Below, piece after piece: positions 23,879-26,055 of a stretch of DNA of 26,055 nt. Below the pieces are notes generated by a model that searched no databases, was not told where the DNA came from, and saw only the letters and a list, made by a program, of their open reading frames with translations. The stretch's first letter is position 1, and the number at the start of each line of letters is the position of its first letter. Origin of the DNA: DATGFK01 sp040007395 (lineage in GTDB: Bacteria; Chloroflexota; Anaerolineae; Aggregatilineales; UBA2796); assembly GCA_040007395.1 (NCBI GenBank), contig JBDTVG010000278.1, positions 1 to 26,055 of the forward strand, written 5' to 3'. The position numbers were made by a program, and so were the translations under genes.

Positions 23879-25093
23879 TTACGGTTTGGCCTGCAACGCC
23901 TCTGCCACCGCGATGAGATCGGCGGCACACGCGGGCGGAATTTGATCGCTGGTCAGCGCTTTGACGGCGGTAACAAATTGCTGCAACTGCTTACCATCCA
24001 GCAGTGTCGCGAGATTTGATTTTACAGCAGTAGCAGCACATTGCTTGACAGTAGCTTGGAGATCTTCAAGCGAAGGGAACGGGACGATAATTTGCAATGA
24101 ACTATTCGTGACGCTTTGTGCTTTGCCATCCCCTGTGCCGCCTAAAACCAGCCTGTTGCCATAAACACTCCACGATGCAGCAAAGATTGTGCCTAGAGTT
24201 GGCTGCTGAATAGTCGCTAAGGTTTTACCAGTCGCAATATCCCAAGTACGAATTGTGCCATCTGCGTTAGCGCTTAATGCTTTTAGCCCATCCGCACTGA
24301 ATGCGACACTACGGGCGGTTCTATCTTCGCGTTCTTGAGGCTTGACATCACTGCCGCGAAAAGTCGCGATTGATTTACCGCTAGCTACATCCCAGATTCG
24401 CACAACACCATCACGACTTCCACTTATGAGCCTATTGCTATCAGCACTCCAAGCAACCACAGCCATACCCAAACTATCATGATCTATCCCTAAAAGAGCT
24501 AGCATCTCGAAGGTTGTGGTACTTAAAACCCCCACTATGTCAGAGTAAGAATAAGGCACAGCCAATTGATGACCATCGGGACTCCAAACCAGTTGTGTCG
24601 TATTGCCGACATCATAGGCGGCTAGAAATTTGCCCGTGTCAGCATCCCAAATGCGTAGCCGCGTTGCTTCCGAACCCATGCTGGCAATCTTCTTGCCATC
24701 AGGACTCCAAGCGACAGCGAAAACTGTTTCGTTGTGCCCTTCCAATGTATTCAGGAGTTGACCGTTCTGGGCATCCCAGATACGCACCGCATTATCGTCA
24801 CTCCCACTAACAAGTTTATTACCATCGGGACTCCACCCAACTGAACTTATCCACTTCGTATGGCCCTTCAGGGTTGTAAAAACCTGTTTTGTTTCAACGT
24901 CCCAGATTTGTATCGTGTAGTCGAACAATGCCACCGCAAGTTTGCTGCTATCAGGACTCCAAGCAACAGCAGAAACGGAATTGCTCGGGGGAGGTTGAGT
25001 TTGTGCCTTTACTGGCGAAAGAGCAATGAAAATGCTCAATAGAATACTGGCTGAAGCAAGTAGCCCTCGCTCAACCATATGCTTTAGTTTCAT
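23879..25093 (-). CDS. Secreted WD40-repeat (beta-propeller) protein
   Basis: A 404-aa protein with a signal peptide: basic MKLKHMVERG, a hydrophobic core about 11-25, and a likely signal peptidase I site after SPVKA (Ala30). Then come six clear WD40 blades, each with a WSPDG- or FSADG-like strand and a terminal IWD or TWD: IQIWD, RIWDAQ, RIWDAD, RIWDVA and RTWDIA are visible, with the fourth blade degenerate. A partial seventh (ASWSVYGNRL) closes a probable seven-bladed propeller. Residues about 340-404 form a helical tail with two cysteines (C352, C389), possibly a disulfide. The protein is probably outside the cytoplasm and binds a partner; its enzyme activity, if any, is unknown. ATG 25093 has AGAGG upstream. 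An interrupted gene lies 30 nt upstream. Confidence 0.88.
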   Translation of the reverse strand: MKLKHMVERGLLASASILLSIFIALSPVKAQTQPPPSNSVSAVAWSPDSSKLAVALFDYTIQIWDVETKQVFTTLKGHTKWISSVGWSPDGNKLVSGSDDNAVRIWDAQNGQLLNTLEGHNETVFAVAWSPDGKKIASMGSEATRLRIWDADTGKFLAAYDVGNTTQLVWSPDGHQLAVPYSYSDIVGVLSTTTFEMLALLGIDHDSLGMAVVAWSADSNRLISGSRDGVVRIWDVASGKSIATFRGSDVKPQEREDRTARSVAFSADGLKALSANADGTIRTWDIATGKTLATIQQPTLGTIFAASWSVYGNRLVLGGTGDGKAQSVTNSSLQIIVPFPSLEDLQATVKQCAATAVKSNLATLLDGKQLQQFVTAVKALTSDQIPPACAADLIAVAEALQAKP

Positions 25094-25123
25094 AATGGGC
25101 CTCTTTCTACAAGCTGATTTAGC

Positions 25124-25385
25124 TTACCATCCATGTTGTGTAAAAATGTCAGAGATATTGGCAACTGCCCAAGCAAATGCTACATTTCCCGATTTTCCAA
25201 TAGAGTCAGGACAACCAGTAGTAGTAACACAACCTGCTGTTTCCCAATTTGTATTCTGGAAGCCTTGCCATGAACCAGTCGTAGGTTGTGCACAAGCGAC
25301 AGTCTTATAATAGTTAGGAGCATAGTCAAATATACTGAGATCATTATAGTTAGCTGTAGGTTCAGTTATTCGACGGTATACCCAG
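25124..25385 (-). pseudogene. 3' remnant of a gene cut by the IS200-type element
   Basis: About 85 codons remain open up to the stop TAA at 25124-25126. The visible tail includes NYNDLSIFDYAPNYYK, a few cysteines (CAQPTTG, AGCVTTTGC) and ends FAWAVANISDIFTQHGW. The frame extends further to the right only into the IS end sequence, whose hairpin arms it reads as protein, so the true N-terminal part is missing. It sits 30 nt before the WD40 ATG, so it was probably the upstream operon partner. The family is not recognised; Cys content and context suggest a secreted protein. The IS boundary is approximate. Confidence 0.55.
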
Positions 25386-25392
25386 TAAACTA

Positions 25393-25411
25393 CCACCCCT
25401 AAAAGGGGTGG
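25393..25411. repeat. Right-end hairpin of the IS200-type element
   Basis: A perfect 7-bp stem, CCACCCC with GGGGTGG, around a 5-base loop. It fits the TnpA recognition hairpin downstream of the transposase gene. Confidence 0.6.
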
Positions 25412-25422
25412 CTTTAAATCCG

Positions 25423-25439
25423 CGCACCTAGAAGGTGCG
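25423..25439. repeat. Sub-terminal hairpin matching a sequence near the tnpA start
   Basis: CGCACCT-AGA-AGGTGCG forms a 7-bp stem. Its right part (CCTAGAAGGTGCGA, 25427-25440) is an exact inverted copy of 25921-25934, near the other end of the element, giving a 14-bp inverted pair that flanks tnpA. Confidence 0.6.
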
Positions 25440-25459
25440 ATCATTTCTATGGTGTGCGC

Positions 25460-25903
25460 TTAGTCAAACAGTCGATGTTGAACCAATTCAGCGTGTTTTT
25501 CTTGATCTTCTTGCCATTTGACATACTTGCGAATTTTGTCTTCATCGAGACCGACGGTACTGACACAGTAACCCGTCGCCCACAAATGCCGACCCCAGAA
25601 GCGCTTACCGAGTTGTTCATACTGGTGGAAGAGCCGCAGGGCGAGCTTGCCTTTTAGGTAGCCCATGAACTCTGACACTGCATATTTGGGTGGAATGGAC
25701 ACGACCAGATGGATGTGATCGGGTTGAATATTGAGTTCCAGTAGTTCTATTTTCTCCTTGTGACGGCCTAGTTCTCCGATTTCCTGTTGGGTATAGACTG
25801 CCACCTCGTCTTTAAAGATTCGATGGCGATACTTGGGACAAAACACGATAGGGTATTTGCACTCATATCGCGAATGCGATAGCCTTTTGAACGTATGGGT
25901 CAT
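25460..25903 (-). CDS. tnpA: IS200/IS605 family transposase TnpA (Y1 HUH)
   Basis: A 147-aa single-strand DNA transposase. Seen: the HUH metal-binding motif PDHIHLVVS (His63, His65) and the catalytic tyrosine Tyr127 in DKIRKYVKWQ, the same position as in the well-studied IS608 TnpA. Conserved family segments RYECKYPIVFCPKYR, GYLKGK and ATGYCVSTVG are present. The length is normal and no motif is broken, so it may be active. The start ATG 25903 has TAGGAG seven bases upstream; the longer frame to 25966 reads into the left-end region and is unlikely. The ribosome site sits inside a 10-bp hairpin, which fits the known poor translation of IS200 transposases. Confidence 0.93.
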   Translation of the reverse strand: MTHTFKRLSHSRYECKYPIVFCPKYRHRIFKDEVAVYTQQEIGELGRHKEKIELLELNIQPDHIHLVVSIPPKYAVSEFMGYLKGKLALRLFHQYEQLGKRFWGRHLWATGYCVSTVGLDEDKIRKYVKWQEDQEKHAELVQHRLFD

Positions 25904-25944
25904 TATGGATCTCCTAAAGTTCGCACCTTCTAGGGAGATCCATA
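25904..25944 (-). promoter_or_regulatory. Hairpin hiding the tnpA ribosome binding site
   Basis: ATGGATCTCC (25905-25914) pairs with GGAGATCCAT (25934-25943). In the minus-strand mRNA this sequesters the AGGAG and lies next to the start codon. S. enterica IS200 is known to use a leader stem-loop of this kind to repress TnpA. Confidence 0.55.
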
Positions 25945-25959
25945 TTACCCACTTCTCAC

Positions 25960-25981
25960 GGTACAACCTTTTCCTTGTACC
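25960..25981. repeat. Left-end hairpin of the IS200-type element
   Basis: GGTACAA and TTGTACC (7 bp) with an 8-base loop, upstream of tnpA, suit the TnpA left-end recognition hairpin. Bases 25982-26055 beyond it are the flank, with no gene I can support. One minus-strand frame there is open and could belong to the 5' part of the interrupted gene. Confidence 0.5.
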
Positions 25982-26055
25982 ACTCCCTTAGGCATTGGTT
26001 TAAGATCTTGGCTCATGTTAAAGCAAGGTGCAAAAGGGTACACTGAAGGAATTGT

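Larger units (their letters stand above)
25386..25990 (-). mobile_element. IS200/IS605-family insertion sequence (tnpA only)
   Basis: The element has a single Y1 transposase gene and the sub-terminal hairpins of this family: CCACCCC-TAAAA-GGGGTGG at 25393-25411 (right-end type) and GGTACAA-loop-TTGTACC at 25960-25981 (left-end type). There are no long terminal inverted repeats, as expected. No tnpB or guide RNA is present. IS200-like elements move as single-stranded circles and leave no target duplication, so exact ends cannot be fixed from one copy; coordinates are approximate. Confidence 0.75.

Noticed and set aside
25124..25444. A full 106-aa gene starting at 25444
   Set aside because: Its first 20 or so residues are translated from the IS right-end hairpins, so only the part up to about 25385 is a real remnant.
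25386..25990. IS605 with tnpB and a guide RNA
   Set aside because: Only tnpA is present between the end hairpins.

Overview
This window looks like a chromosomal segment of a mid-GC (about 50%) bacterium. The best guess is a member of the Chloroflexota. That is an inference from several things seen together: a eukaryote-like (type 2) isoleucyl-tRNA synthetase, ThyX, an archaeal/fungal-type aspartate-semialdehyde dehydrogenase, a MinD/ParA-like ATPase with the SFRGGTGKS P-loop, a giant transporter/HEAT/cyclic-nucleotide-binding fusion, a secreted WD40 protein and a TIR-TPR protein. No rRNA, tRNA or CRISPR array is visible.

Layout. (1) 1-2703, minus strand: a CrtI-type FAD oxidoreductase and a class I photolyase one base apart; the photolyase stops short within its FAD domain. 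(2) 2814-6192: a plus-strand gene in which antitoxin-like and RelE/ParE-like toxin halves form one reading frame. Convergent with it is a two-gene minus-strand unit, a GAF-PAS histidine kinase followed 26 nt later by a TIR-TPR protein. (3) 6314-8672, minus: a compact operon ruvA - PqqD-like (RRE) - membrane protein - thyX, with overlapping junctions. (4) 8780-11045, minus: a HAD phosphatase and asd, with a terminator-like hairpin in the asd leader. (5) 11046-11872: a 392-nt gap with a structured plus-strand leader, then a receiver-domain protein that has lost its phospho-acceptor Asp. (6) 11962-15942, minus: ileS behind a structured leader, with a SAM methyltransferase upstream. (7) 16010-19195: a four-helix membrane protein divergent from an HxlR regulator, then a bifunctional (p)ppGpp synthetase/hydrolase. 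(8) 19219-23671, minus: the 1191-aa transporter-HEAT-cNMP fusion and the ParA-like ATPase upstream of it. (9) 23879-26055: a secreted WD40 protein whose upstream operon neighbour has been cut off by an IS200-type insertion sequence (tnpA only).

How it fits together. Housekeeping genes for repair, dTMP, Asp-family amino acids, Ile-tRNA and stringent response are mixed with signalling genes. The parts most worth a second look are the one-chain toxin-antitoxin gene, the kinase/TIR-TPR pair, the lone PqqD-like RRE protein in the ruvA-thyX operon, the ParA plus transporter-HEAT-cNMP pair, and structured leaders ahead of the degenerate receiver and ileS. None is proven to be a new system from sequence alone. 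All starts, promoters and hairpins were read by eye.
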